In this document: positions 14,731 through 22,689 of the stretch, in pieces
Numbering within the stretch: the first letter of the stretch is position 1
Layout of the letters: every line of letters starts with the position of its first letter
Assembly: GCF_002232035.1 (NCBI RefSeq)
Contig: NZ_NKXR01000012.1
Coordinates: 1 to 64,000, forward strand
Length of the DNA stretch: 64,000 bases
Direction: 5' to 3'
Origin: Collinsella sp. TF06-26
Lineage (GTDB): Bacteria; Actinomycetota; Coriobacteriia; Coriobacteriales; Coriobacteriaceae
Program-made: the position numbers and the translations under genes
The notes under the pieces: generated by a model
Told to the model about the DNA's origin: nothing
Databases searched by the model: none
Seen by the model: only the letters and a program-made list of their open reading frames with translations

Positions 14731-15349
14731 GTTCTTGAACCGGCTGGGCGAGCTTCTGGCCTGCCTGCCGGCAGATCAGGTAAAGGAAACGCAGGAGTTC
14801 TACGCGGAGGCCATCGCCGACCGTATGGAGGACGGCATGACGGAGGCCGAGGCTGTGGCCGCCATGGGCACGCCCGGTGAGGTCGCCGAGGCAACGCTCG
14901 ACGAACTGCCCGCCGTGCCGCGCGCGATCGCGAGGACCAAGCGCAAGAGCACGGCACTTCTATGGGCGCTCGCCATCGTGGGCTCTCCGGTATGGATTCC
15001 GCTGCTGCTCGCGTTCGTCGCCGTTGCCGCTGCAGTCTACATCTGTATTTGGGTTCTTGCGCTCTGCGTGTGGATCGTGGCCGCGGCATTCGGGGGCACG
15101 GGCCTGGTAGGGCTCCTGTTCGCCGTGGACGGCATCATTATCGGGCATGTTCCGTACGTTTTGGCCTCGATGGGAATGGGATTCGCTTCCATCGGTGTGG
15201 CGCTCCTCACGGGAGCCGGCGCCTGGACGGCGTCCAAGCAGATCGCGCGCCTCTCTGCCCTTTGGGCGAAGAAAGCCGTTTCGCCCTTCTGGAAAGATCG
15301 AGGCAATAAGAGCCGCATGGGCGCCGAAGCGGCGCCGCTCACGGCATAG
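14717..15349 (+). CDS. HAAS/DUF1700 domain membrane protein
   Basis: The 210-residue protein begins with the HAAS (DUF1700) helical domain: FLNRLGELLACLPADQVKETQEFYAEAIADRMEDGMTEAEAVAAMGTP. Hydrophobic segments from about residue 75 to 175 give three to four membrane helices. HAAS proteins are thought to act as membrane signal modules with PadR regulators and DUF4097 partners; the molecular role is not established. It overlaps padR by 14 nt, so translation is coupled. Confidence 0.88.
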   Translation: MTRDEFLNRLGELLACLPADQVKETQEFYAEAIADRMEDGMTEAEAVAAMGTPGEVAEATLDELPAVPRAIARTKRKSTALLWALAIVGSPVWIPLLLAFVAVAAAVYICIWVLALCVWIVAAAFGGTGLVGLLFAVDGIIIGHVPYVLASMGMGFASIGVALLTGAGAWTASKQIARLSALWAKKAVSPFWKDRGNKSRMGAEAAPLTA

Positions 15350-15363
15350 GAAGGAGTGCAAAC

Positions 15364-15627
15364 ATGTCCAGCGTAAAAAGGATTTACCTTGCCGTAGCGG
15401 GTGGGCTTGTTGCCACGGGGCTCGTCCTGGCTGCTATCGGATTTGTGGCCTCCGGCTTTAACCTCGCTGTGCTCAACACGCAGATCGACCTGCGCGATGA
15501 CACCATCATTCTGGGTGGTGTTGAAATAGACGACCCGACAGGGCTTCCACTCATCGAGCAGCTTGCCGAGGTCGGCGAGATCCATATTGGATCTGCAACG
15601 ACTGGTTCGTCTTCTCCTCGCAAATGA
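15364..15627 (+). pseudogene. Truncated DUF4097-type membrane protein (N-terminus only)
   Basis: The 87-residue frame starts with an N-terminal membrane anchor (IYLAVAGGLVATGLVLAAIGFVASGF) and a short start of a beta-rich region (LNTQIDLRDD), typical of the DUF4097 gene that normally follows padR and HAAS. Full-length relatives are around 250-300 residues. The match ends near residue 78, and the sequence passes into ParB-like and IS110-like remnants. RBS-like AGGAG precedes the ATG. I infer truncation by an insertion that later decayed; a short functional peptide is not excluded. Confidence 0.65.
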
Positions 15628-15635
15628 TCGAGCTC

Positions 15636-15830
15636 GTAGCAGCCGTCCCCCCCCTTCGGGCGCACCACGACGGGCATGAGCACGCCGCGCTCGGAGCCTT
15701 TTTGCGAGACCTTCCGTCACGCTCTTCCTGCGTGGTGAACCGGTCATCGACCGACGAGAGGCTGATGGGAATCTCTCGACTTCGGGCCAATCCCGCTCAC
15801 CGATCTGGTCTTCCTTCGTGATGCGCACAT
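15636..15830 (-). pseudogene. Decayed ParB-like nuclease-domain remnant
   Basis: Read on the minus strand in two frames, the fragments REIPISLSSVDDRF and GVLMPVVVRPKGGDGCYEL line up with the N-terminal ParB/Spo0J-type domain (IPI...GVLxPVxVRPK...YEL). The frame breaks occur near a run of eight C/G (15647-15654) and near 15730. There is no start, stop or C-terminal half. Plasmid- or ICE-borne ParB proteins carry this motif, so it is probably residual mobile DNA. Confidence 0.5.
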
Positions 15831-15955
15831 AAGCGAGCAGACACCGCGCAGTGCTTCAGCGCGGCCGCACTTCCACGTCTATGACGGAGGTGCCCGGCGG
15901 CGTCTTGGCAATCCCCTTGTTTGCAGGCGTTAGCGCGTGGGGATCGCCCACTCGG

Positions 15956-16090
15956 GGGTCGAGGCCGCCGAGGACGGCGGCGAACCTCGCGGTGTCATTC
16001 GACATCGCGAGGTTCCCGGACCATGACCACCTGGCCTCGTACCGCGGCATAGCCCCAAGGGTGAGGAGCTTCGGCACGTCGATCAGGGCG
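15956..16090 (+). pseudogene. IS110-family transposase fragment
   Basis: On the plus strand RTAANLAVSFDIARFPDHDHLASYRGIAPRVRSFGTSI matches the C-terminal Transposase_20 block of IS110/IS116-family enzymes (TAA...F...LASYxGLAPR...SGTSI). Only about 45 residues are recognisable, without the N-terminal RuvC-like DEDD part, so it is a dead remnant. The surrounding 15628-16138 has no intact gene. Confidence 0.65.
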
Positions 16091-16110
16091 CCCGCGCAGC
16101 GTCGGCCGGT

Positions 16111-16131
16111 CCGCCGTTCGGCAGAACGGCG
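16111..16131 (-). terminator. Hairpin after livF
   Basis: CCGCCGTTC pairs with GAACGGCGG across a short loop immediately downstream of the livF stop on the minus strand. There is no T-run, so it may act as an mRNA 3' stabiliser rather than a strict terminator. Confidence 0.45.
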
Positions 16132-16138
16132 GAAGTCC

Positions 16139-16852
16139 CTAGCCGCCCAGGTAAGCCTTGCGCACGTTGTCGTCGTGCAGGAGCTCTTGGCCGGTGCCGG
16201 TCATGGTGATCTTGCCGGTCTCGAGCACGTAGCCGCGCGTGGCGATTGAAAGCGCCATCTGGGCGTTCTGCTCGACCAGAAGCACCGTGGTGCCGGCCTT
16301 GTGCAGGTCCTCGACAATCTGGAAGATCTGCTCAATCAGAATCGGCGCCAGACCCATGGAAGGCTCATCGAGCATGAGCAGCTTGGGGTTGCTCATAAGG
16401 GCGCGCCCCATAACGAGCATCTGCTGCTCGCCGCCCGAAAGGGTGCCGGCAACCTGGCGACGGCGCTCCTTAAGGCGCGGGAACTGCTCGTAGACGCGCT
16501 CAAGGCCCGGAGCCACCGTGGACTTGGGCTGCGTGTAGGCGCCCATCTCCAGGTTCTCCTCGACCGTCATCTGCAAAAAGGCGCGACGGCCCTCGGGAAC
16601 CTGAGCCAGGCCCTTGCCCACCAGCTTGTCGGCAGGCGTATGGGTAATGTCCTCGCCCATAAACTTGATGGAGCCGGTCTTGGAGCGCAGCAGGCCCGAG
16701 ACGGTCTTAAGCGTCGTGGACTTGCCGGCGCCGTTCGCGCCGATCAGGGCCACGATCTCGCCCTCGTTGACGTTAAAGGAGATGTCCTTGATGGCGTGGA
16801 TGGCGCCGTACCAGACGTTAATGTTGTAGACGGAAAGCATCGGCTCTGCCAT
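16139..16852 (-). CDS. livF: Branched-chain amino acid ABC transporter, ATP-binding protein LivF
   Basis: This 237-residue ABC ATPase has Walker A GANGAGKST (residues 38-46), signature LSGGEQQML, Walker B LLMLDEPSMGLAP and the H-loop LLVEQN, with the LivF-specific ending (RGYVLETGKI...LLHDDNVRKAYLGG). With LivG it powers high-affinity import of leucine, isoleucine, valine or related amino acids. The start follows GGGGGAG; the gene abuts livG. It is the last gene of livK-H-M-G-F. Confidence 0.94.
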   Translation of the reverse strand: MAEPMLSVYNINVWYGAIHAIKDISFNVNEGEIVALIGANGAGKSTTLKTVSGLLRSKTGSIKFMGEDITHTPADKLVGKGLAQVPEGRRAFLQMTVEENLEMGAYTQPKSTVAPGLERVYEQFPRLKERRRQVAGTLSGGEQQMLVMGRALMSNPKLLMLDEPSMGLAPILIEQIFQIVEDLHKAGTTVLLVEQNAQMALSIATRGYVLETGKITMTGTGQELLHDDNVRKAYLGG

Positions 16853-17713
16853 TTAGTTCTCCCCCTTATCCTGCTTGCCCAGATACGCCTCGATAACGGC
16901 ATCGTTATTCTGGATCTCCTCTGCCGTGCCCTTGGCGATGACCTTACCAAAGTTGAGCACGCAGATACCCTCGCAGATGTTCATGACGAGCGACATGTCG
17001 TGCTCGATAAGCATGATGGCGATGCCAAAGGTGTCGCGGATCTTGACGATGTTCTCCATGAGCTCCGCGGTCTCGGACGGGTTCATGCCGGCAGCAGGCT
17101 CGTCGAGCAGCAGCAGCTTGGGGTTGGTGGCAAGCGCGCGGACGATCTCCAGACGACGCTGGGCGCCGTAAGGCAGCGAGCCGGCCTGCTCGTTTGCCAG
17201 GTGCTCCATATCAAAGATGGACAGCAGCTCCATGGCGCGCTCGTGGGCGGCCTTCTCGTGCTTCCAGTACGTCGGCAGACGCAGCACGCCCTCAAAACCA
17301 GAGTAGCGCTCCTGGTTGTGCAGGCCGACCTTAACGTTGTCCTCCACCGTCATGGTGTTGAACAGGCGAATGTTCTGGAACGTACGGGCGATACCCATAC
17401 GGTTGACCTGGTAGACGGACTTGCCCGAGGTGTCCTCGCCGTCGAGCAGGATAGTACCGTGCGTGGGCTGGTACACCTTGGTGAGCAGGTTGAAGACCGT
17501 GGTCTTACCGGCACCGTTGGGACCGATCAGACCGGCGATCTCGGTCTTACCGATGGTCAGGCTAAAGTCGTCGACTGCCTTAAGGCCGCCAAATTCAATG
17601 CCCAAGTGGATGCACTCGAGCGCCGGGCGCTGGCCCAGGTCGCGGTCGGGAACGATGGCGCCAGAAGGATACGGGACCATCTTGCCCTTGTTGAACTCAA
17701 ACTTACTGGGCAT
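16853..17713 (-). CDS. livG: Branched-chain amino acid ABC transporter, ATP-binding protein LivG
   Basis: The 286-residue ATPase carries GPNGAGKTTVFNLLTKVY (Walker A), the LivG-typical NRMGIARTFQNIRLF block, a divergent signature LPYGAQRRLEIVRAL, Walker B LLLLDEPAAGMN and the switch IEHDMSLVM. LivG pairs with LivF under the LivH/LivM permeases. An extra ~30-residue N-terminus precedes the ABC fold. AAGGAGG lies upstream of the ATG. It overlaps livM by 11 nt, indicating coupled translation. Confidence 0.94.
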   Translation of the reverse strand: MPSKFEFNKGKMVPYPSGAIVPDRDLGQRPALECIHLGIEFGGLKAVDDFSLTIGKTEIAGLIGPNGAGKTTVFNLLTKVYQPTHGTILLDGEDTSGKSVYQVNRMGIARTFQNIRLFNTMTVEDNVKVGLHNQERYSGFEGVLRLPTYWKHEKAAHERAMELLSIFDMEHLANEQAGSLPYGAQRRLEIVRALATNPKLLLLDEPAAGMNPSETAELMENIVKIRDTFGIAIMLIEHDMSLVMNICEGICVLNFGKVIAKGTAEEIQNNDAVIEAYLGKQDKGEN

Positions 17714-18782
17714 CGGCTGCTACCTCCTTCTTGGAAGCAAAGCGGTCCTTAATGCGTGCGAAGAACGCCTTGAGCTGCGGGTTGTTGGTAAAGATCATGA
17801 CCAGGATCAGCACGATGGCGTAGATGAGCATGCGGTAGTCCGAGAACTGACGGAGCAGCTCGGGAAGCACCGTGAGCAACGCCGCCGCGATGACGGAGCC
17901 GCGCATATTGCCCAGACCGCCCAGGACCACGAATACCAGGATGAGGATGGACGTGTTGAAGTCGAACTTGGTGGCGGAAAGCTGCGAGAAGTTACCGCCG
18001 AAGAGGGCTCCGGCAGCGCCGGCGAGAGCGGCGGAAACCACGAAGGCGATCATGCGGTACTCGGTGACGGAGATGCCCACGGACTCGGCAGCGATCTTGT
18101 TGTCGCGCACGGCCATAATGGCACGGCCGGTACGGCTGCGAACCAGGTTGAGCACGATCACGAGTGCGACCATGACCAGGACGGCACCGGCGAGGAAGGT
18201 CGAGTACGTCGACACGCCCGATGCGCCCTGGGCGCCCTTGATGATGGCGGTGCCGTCCTCGAGCAGGTGCAGGTCGTCGATCGTGGAGTTACCTGTAATG
18301 TTAAAGATCACATGCAGGCCGCGGGAGTCGACGCCCACGATAAGGCAGGTGACGATCTCTTTGATGATCTCGCCAAAGGCCAGCGTCACGATAGCCAGGT
18401 AATCGCCGCTCAGGCGAAGGACCGGGATGCCGATCAAGAAGCCCAGGATGGCGGCAGCGATGGCGCCGACCACGATGCTGATGATAAGGCGCACCGGATC
18501 GGAGGGAACGGCGCTCTCCAGCGCGACGGCGGTGACGATTCCCGTATAGGCACCGACACTCATAAAGCCCGCGTGGCCCAGCGACAAGTCGCCCGCGATG
18601 CCGACGACGAGGTTAAGGGAGATGGCCATGACGATATAGGCCGTAATGGGAACCAGCTGACCGGCGATCATGCGCGGAATCATGTGGTTGGACTGCATAA
18701 AGAACACGATGGCGAACGCCACAAGGCACATGGCGTACGTAACAAAGTCGTGACGCGTCTGCTTGTCTTTAAGAAACTTCAT
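17703..18782 (-). CDS. livM: Branched-chain amino acid ABC transporter permease LivM
   Basis: This membrane protein of about 359 residues has 8-10 helices and LivM motifs: ISLNLVVGIAGDLSLGHAGFMSVGAYTG, the EAA-like loop GDYLAIVTLAFGEIIKE and LGGLGNMRGSV. It forms the channel with LivH. The start is ambiguous: ATG at 18782 follows AGGTGAG, while GTG at 18791 directly follows the livH stop. I use the ATG. It sits within the liv operon on the minus strand. Confidence 0.92.
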   Translation of the reverse strand: MKFLKDKQTRHDFVTYAMCLVAFAIVFFMQSNHMIPRMIAGQLVPITAYIVMAISLNLVVGIAGDLSLGHAGFMSVGAYTGIVTAVALESAVPSDPVRLIISIVVGAIAAAILGFLIGIPVLRLSGDYLAIVTLAFGEIIKEIVTCLIVGVDSRGLHVIFNITGNSTIDDLHLLEDGTAIIKGAQGASGVSTYSTFLAGAVLVMVALVIVLNLVRSRTGRAIMAVRDNKIAAESVGISVTEYRMIAFVVSAALAGAAGALFGGNFSQLSATKFDFNTSILILVFVVLGGLGNMRGSVIAAALLTVLPELLRQFSDYRMLIYAIVLILVMIFTNNPQLKAFFARIKDRFASKKEVAADAQ

Positions 18783-18791
18783 AACGCTCAC

Positions 18792-19673
18792 CTACACCTT
18801 CTCGGGGACGTACTTGCCCAAGAGGCCGGCAGGCTTGACGAGCAGGACGATGATCAGAACACCAAAGACGATGGAGTTGGCAAGGCTCGTGGAAATGTAG
18901 GCCTGCGCCATCGCCTCGATGATGCCGATGAGAATGCCACCGACAAAGGCGCCGGGGATGGAGCCGATACCGCCAAAGACGGCGGCGTCGAAGGCCTTGA
19001 TGCCAGGCATGGCACCCGTCGTGGGCTGCAGCACCGGCGAGTAGGAGCACAGGAGCACGCCGGCGATGGCGGCAAGGGCAGAGCCGATGGCAAACGTCAT
19101 CGAGATGGTGCGGTTGACGTTGATGCCCATGAGCTGAGCGGCGGCCTTGTCCTCGGACACGGCGCGCATGGCTTTGCCCATCTTGGTCTTACCTGTAAAG
19201 AACATCAGGCCGGCCATGATAACCAGGCAGGCGACGATGGTGACGAGCGACACGGCGCTCACGTTGAACTTGGCCAAGAACTCCGGCACCGGGAAGGTGA
19301 CGAGCGAAGTGAAGTTCTTGGGCGTGGCGCCCCACAGAAGCTGCGCGGCATTCTGCAGGAAGTAGGACACGCCGATGGCCGTGATCAAAACGGCCAGCGG
19401 GCCTGCTTGGCGCAGCGGCTTATAGGCCAGACCCTCAATGAGAACACCGAGAACCGTGCAGACCACGCAAGAGAGAATTACAGATGCCCAGCCCGGGAGG
19501 CCGAGATACGACGTGGCGCAGAACGAGACATAGGCACCGACCATGATGACGTCGCCGTGAGCGAAGTTCAGCATCTTGGCGATACCGTAGACCATGGTGT
19601 AGCCCAACGCGATGATGGCGTAGACGCTGCCCATGGACAGGCCGTTGACCAGGTATTGGATAAAGACCGTCAT
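18792..19673 (-). CDS. livH: Branched-chain amino acid ABC transporter permease LivH
   Basis: This 293-residue permease shows YLVNGLSMGSVYAIIALGYTMVYGIAKMLNFAHGDVIMVGAYV, the LivH N-terminal signature, and the cytoplasmic coupling loop RAVSEDKAAAQLMGINVN, then FGGIGSIPGAFVGG. The start at 19673 is chosen because GGGGG lies 10 nt upstream; the frame extends further to 19766 without a ribosome site. The gap to livK contains three hairpins. Confidence 0.93.
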   Translation of the reverse strand: MTVFIQYLVNGLSMGSVYAIIALGYTMVYGIAKMLNFAHGDVIMVGAYVSFCATSYLGLPGWASVILSCVVCTVLGVLIEGLAYKPLRQAGPLAVLITAIGVSYFLQNAAQLLWGATPKNFTSLVTFPVPEFLAKFNVSAVSLVTIVACLVIMAGLMFFTGKTKMGKAMRAVSEDKAAAQLMGINVNRTISMTFAIGSALAAIAGVLLCSYSPVLQPTTGAMPGIKAFDAAVFGGIGSIPGAFVGGILIGIIEAMAQAYISTSLANSIVFGVLIIVLLVKPAGLLGKYVPEKV

Positions 19674-19719
19674 GTTCCACATCCCCCTTTCGAATAGGTT
19701 TCCAGTTGATGTATGAAAC

Positions 19720-19809
19720 AGGGACGTTACACTGTCCCTAGATACCAAGCAAGCAGGGAAGGCCAAAACCTCCCCTGCTTGGGATCAAAACCGCTCTATG
19801 TAAGGCGGT
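19720..19809 (-). promoter_or_regulatory. Three-hairpin spacer between livK and livH
   Basis: In transcript order after livK come ACCGC/GCGGT followed by TTTT (19786-19809), then a long stem CAAGCAGGG.../...CCCTGCTTG (19750-19781), then AGGGAC/GTCCCT (19720-19739). The first resembles a weak terminator; the second would protect a 3' end. Together they could leave more binding-protein mRNA than permease mRNA. Confidence 0.55.
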
Positions 19810-19812
19810 CTA

Positions 19813-21000
19813 TTAGGCCTGTACGTACTTGCCATCGGTGATAACGTACGCCGTGGGGTCCTTCTGGACCTGACCCTTATCGTTCCAGGTGAGCTTGCCG
19901 GTCAGACCGTCAACGGTAATCTTGAGCATAGCCTTGGGCAGCTTCTCGGCGACCTCGGTCGGATCGGCGTCGACACCAAGACCGGCCTCCTTGAGGGCCT
20001 CAGCCACCGCGTGCACGCCATCGTAGGCGTCGGCGGCAAACTGGTCGGGGGTATCGCCGTACTTATCCTTGTAAGCGTTGACGAAGTCGGCATTCTTCTC
20101 GTCGTCGGCGGAGAACGGGGTCATAAGCAGCAGGCCCTCGGCAAGAGAAGTGTCGAAGCCCTCAACGCCCAGGATGCCGTCCATGCCGTCGCAGCCCATC
20201 ATCTTGACGTCGTAGCCCATGTCCTTGGCGTTCTTGAGCAGGACGGACGCCGGCGTGTAGTAGATCGGCGCGAAGATCATGGTGGCGCCGGCCTGCTTGG
20301 CCTTGGTCAGCTGGTTGGTAAAGCTCGTGGCAGAGTCGTCCTTAAAGGTCTCCTCGTCAACAATCTCGAGCTTAGACTCAGCGACCTGGGCCTTAAAGGA
20401 ATCTGCGATACCCGAAGAATAGGCGTCGCCGGAGTTATAGAACAGTACGAACTTCTCGTCCGCATACTTCTGCGCCAGGAACTTGGCAGCGTTGACGCCC
20501 TGGTTGGGGTCGGTAAAGCAAACCTGGAAGACGCAATCCTTGCCGTCGGTGACGTCCTCGGAGGACGCGGACGGGGTGATCATGAACGTCTTGGGGTCGT
20601 TACCGCACTCTGCGGCAACGGCAACCGACGCACCCGTGGTGGTCGGGCCGACAAGGGCCTGCATGCCCCAGTCGAGCAGGGTATTAAAGGCGTTGACGGC
20701 CTTCTCGCCGTCGGCCTGGTCGTCCTCGGCCTTGCTGGCAAGCGGCAGCTCCTTGGTGGAGAAGTCCTTGCAGCCAAGCTCGACGCCCTGGGTAACGGAC
20801 TTGCCGTAGGACGCGGCGGCACCGGTCAGCGGGCCGATGGTGCCGATCTTAAACGAAGCGTCGCCCGAAGCGGAACCGCTGTCGCCGCCGTTGGAGGAGC
20901 AGCCAGCTAGAATGGACATCGCCCCCAGACCTGCTGCGCTCGCGATAACGCTCCTGCGATTCATAACAGGGTTCAATGACTTACCGGTGAGGCTCGACAT
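19813..21000 (-). CDS. livK: Branched-chain amino acid ABC transporter substrate-binding lipoprotein (copy 1)
   Basis: This 395-residue periplasmic-binding-fold lipoprotein (PBP type I, Leu/Ile/Val family) has a twin-arginine NRRSVIAS (Arg15-16) and lipobox SILAGC with Cys34. It is therefore probably exported folded by Tat and lipid-anchored. Family motifs include IGTIGPLTGAAASYG, VGPTTTGASVAVA, MITPSASSEDVT and FSADDEKNADFVNAYK. It captures branched-chain or related amino acids for LivHMGF. The start follows GAGGAGAG. It closely resembles the protein at 21272-22438. Confidence 0.93.
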   Translation of the reverse strand: MSSLTGKSLNPVMNRRSVIASAAGLGAMSILAGCSSNGGDSGSASGDASFKIGTIGPLTGAAASYGKSVTQGVELGCKDFSTKELPLASKAEDDQADGEKAVNAFNTLLDWGMQALVGPTTTGASVAVAAECGNDPKTFMITPSASSEDVTDGKDCVFQVCFTDPNQGVNAAKFLAQKYADEKFVLFYNSGDAYSSGIADSFKAQVAESKLEIVDEETFKDDSATSFTNQLTKAKQAGATMIFAPIYYTPASVLLKNAKDMGYDVKMMGCDGMDGILGVEGFDTSLAEGLLLMTPFSADDEKNADFVNAYKDKYGDTPDQFAADAYDGVHAVAEALKEAGLGVDADPTEVAEKLPKAMLKITVDGLTGKLTWNDKGQVQKDPTAYVITDGKYVQA

Positions 21001-21271
21001 GCGGCTCTCCTCTCAAATCTCGTCGGGTTTCGGTTACCCAACAGGCCATCCTTCGCCGTGTTCGGCGTTCGCAAAATAGTAGACGCTTTAGTTGAGAAAA
21101 GTGGCGATTATTTCAACTATTCTTTTGTTTTGTCCGTTTATCCATAATTATGCGTATTTCTATTGGTTTATGCAGTTTAGCCACTTTATTGTGTGAAAGT
21201 AATGTTTCCATTCTGTTACAAGCTTCCCTGTCCTGATTAAAACGGCCTCACCGGTAGCGCTTTATACGCAC
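21001..21271. other. AT-rich spacer between the two binding-protein genes
   Basis: The 271-nt gap is much more AT-rich than its surroundings (for example TTTATCCATAATTATGC) and must hold the promoter of the livK-H-M-G-F operon. I see several -10-like AT blocks but no convincing -35/-10 pair. No small gene is visible. Confidence 0.4.
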
Positions 21272-22438
21272 TTAGGCGGCGATGTACTTGCCGTCCTGGA
21301 TCACATAGGCTGTAGCGGGCTTCTCGACTTGGCCCTCGTCGTTCCACGTGAGCTCGCCCGTCAGGCCCTCGATCTTGATCTTGCGCATGGCCTTGGCAAG
21401 ATCGCCGGCAATGTCGGCGCCGTCGGCCGTAATATCGATGTCTGCCTTATCGATAGCCTCGACAATCGCATGGACGCAGTCATAGGCATCGGCGGCAAAC
21501 TGGTTGGGCGTCTCGTCGTAGGCGTCCTTATATGCCTTGACAAAGTCGGCGTTCTTCTCATCGTCGGCAGAGAACGGGGTCATGAGCAGCACGCCCTCGG
21601 CAAGGGAGGTGTCGAAGCCCTCAACGGAGAGCAGGCCGTCCATGCCGTCGGTACCCATGAGGGTCATGTCGTATCCCATGTCCTTGGCGTTCTTGAGCAA
21701 AACGGACGCCGGCGTGTAGTAGATCGGCGCAAAGATGAGCGTGGCGCCGGCCTCCTTGGCCTTGGTGAGCTGGTTGGTAAAGCTCGTGGAGGAGTCGTCC
21801 TTAAAGGTCTCGGTATCGACGATATCAAGTTTGGACTCCTTGGCCTGCTCGGCAAAGGCATCGGCAACACCCGAGCTGTACGTATCGCCGGAGTTGTAGA
21901 ACAGGGCGATCTTGGCGTCTGCATACTTCTCGGCCAAAAACTTGGCAGCACTCGCGCCCATGGTGGGGTCGGTAAAGCAAACCTGGAAAACCGTGGTCTT
22001 GTCCTTGGTGACGTCGAGGGACGAAGCAGAGGGCGTGACCATGAGCATATCGTCGGCGATCTCGCCCGAGACAGCGACGGCGGCACCAGTCGTGACGGGG
22101 CCGACGAGCGCCTGCATGCCCCAGTCGCACAGGGTATTGAAAGCGTTGATAGCCTTCTCGCCGTCGGCGACGTCATCCTCGGACTTAAGCGAGAGTTTGA
22201 GGTCCTTGGTCGAGAAATCCTTGGCGGCAAGCTTGGCACCCTTCTCGGCCGAAACGCCATAGGTTGCCGCGGCGCCGGTCAGAGGGCCGATGACACCGAT
22301 CTTGAAGGTCTTGCCGTCATCGGCGGTGCCGCCGTCCGAGCCACCCGACGAGCAACCAGCGAGTGCGGCGGTGCTGCCGAGCGCCGCAGCGCCGGCGAGA
22401 AAGTTCCTACGGCTGAGCGTGCTGTTGATGTTGAACAT
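21272..22438 (-). CDS. Branched-chain amino acid-type substrate-binding lipoprotein (copy 2)
   Basis: This 388-residue paralogue of the livK product has Tat motif SRRNFLAG (Arg10-11), lipobox AALAGC with Cys29, and nearly the same body: KIGVIGPLTGAAATYG, VGPVTTGAAVAV, MVTPSASSLDVT, GTDGMDGLLSVEGFDTSLAEG. Changes cluster in the N-terminal lobe and at the C-terminus. It probably delivers a different but related ligand to the same LivHMGF permease. AGGGGG precedes the ATG. It stands upstream of livK with its own spacer, divergent from hom. Confidence 0.9.
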   Translation of the reverse strand: MFNINSTLSRRNFLAGAAALGSTAALAGCSSGGSDGGTADDGKTFKIGVIGPLTGAAATYGVSAEKGAKLAAKDFSTKDLKLSLKSEDDVADGEKAINAFNTLCDWGMQALVGPVTTGAAVAVSGEIADDMLMVTPSASSLDVTKDKTTVFQVCFTDPTMGASAAKFLAEKYADAKIALFYNSGDTYSSGVADAFAEQAKESKLDIVDTETFKDDSSTSFTNQLTKAKEAGATLIFAPIYYTPASVLLKNAKDMGYDMTLMGTDGMDGLLSVEGFDTSLAEGVLLMTPFSADDEKNADFVKAYKDAYDETPNQFAADAYDCVHAIVEAIDKADIDITADGADIAGDLAKAMRKIKIEGLTGELTWNDEGQVEKPATAYVIQDGKYIAA

Positions 22439-22689
22439 GGTGTCCCCCTTTTTCGCTGGCCGCGGTGCGGCCGTCTTGCGGTACAGGGCAAACCTTATGG
22501 CGCAAACGTTGACAGTTTGTTACAGAAGTCCGTTTGTAGCGAGCGTGTTTCCAATGTTTCCGCAGCGTTTCGGGGGTGCCGTTTTGTGCGGCTCCTGTTG
22601 CCTGGCGAGCACGCGCCCCCGGTTCACGCTAGAATGCACTCAACCTTTAAGCGGTTAATCCATCCATAAGATGCACGAAGGAGCTATCT

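Noticed and set aside
17421-19697. 758-residue plus-strand open frame
   Set aside because: It is the antisense of livG-livM-livH; the protein is Asp/His/Gly-rich with no domains, an effect of GC-rich codon use.
22439-22689. Riboswitch or T-box upstream of hom
   Set aside because: I could not fold a convincing aptamer, T-box sequence or attenuator in this 250-nt gap.
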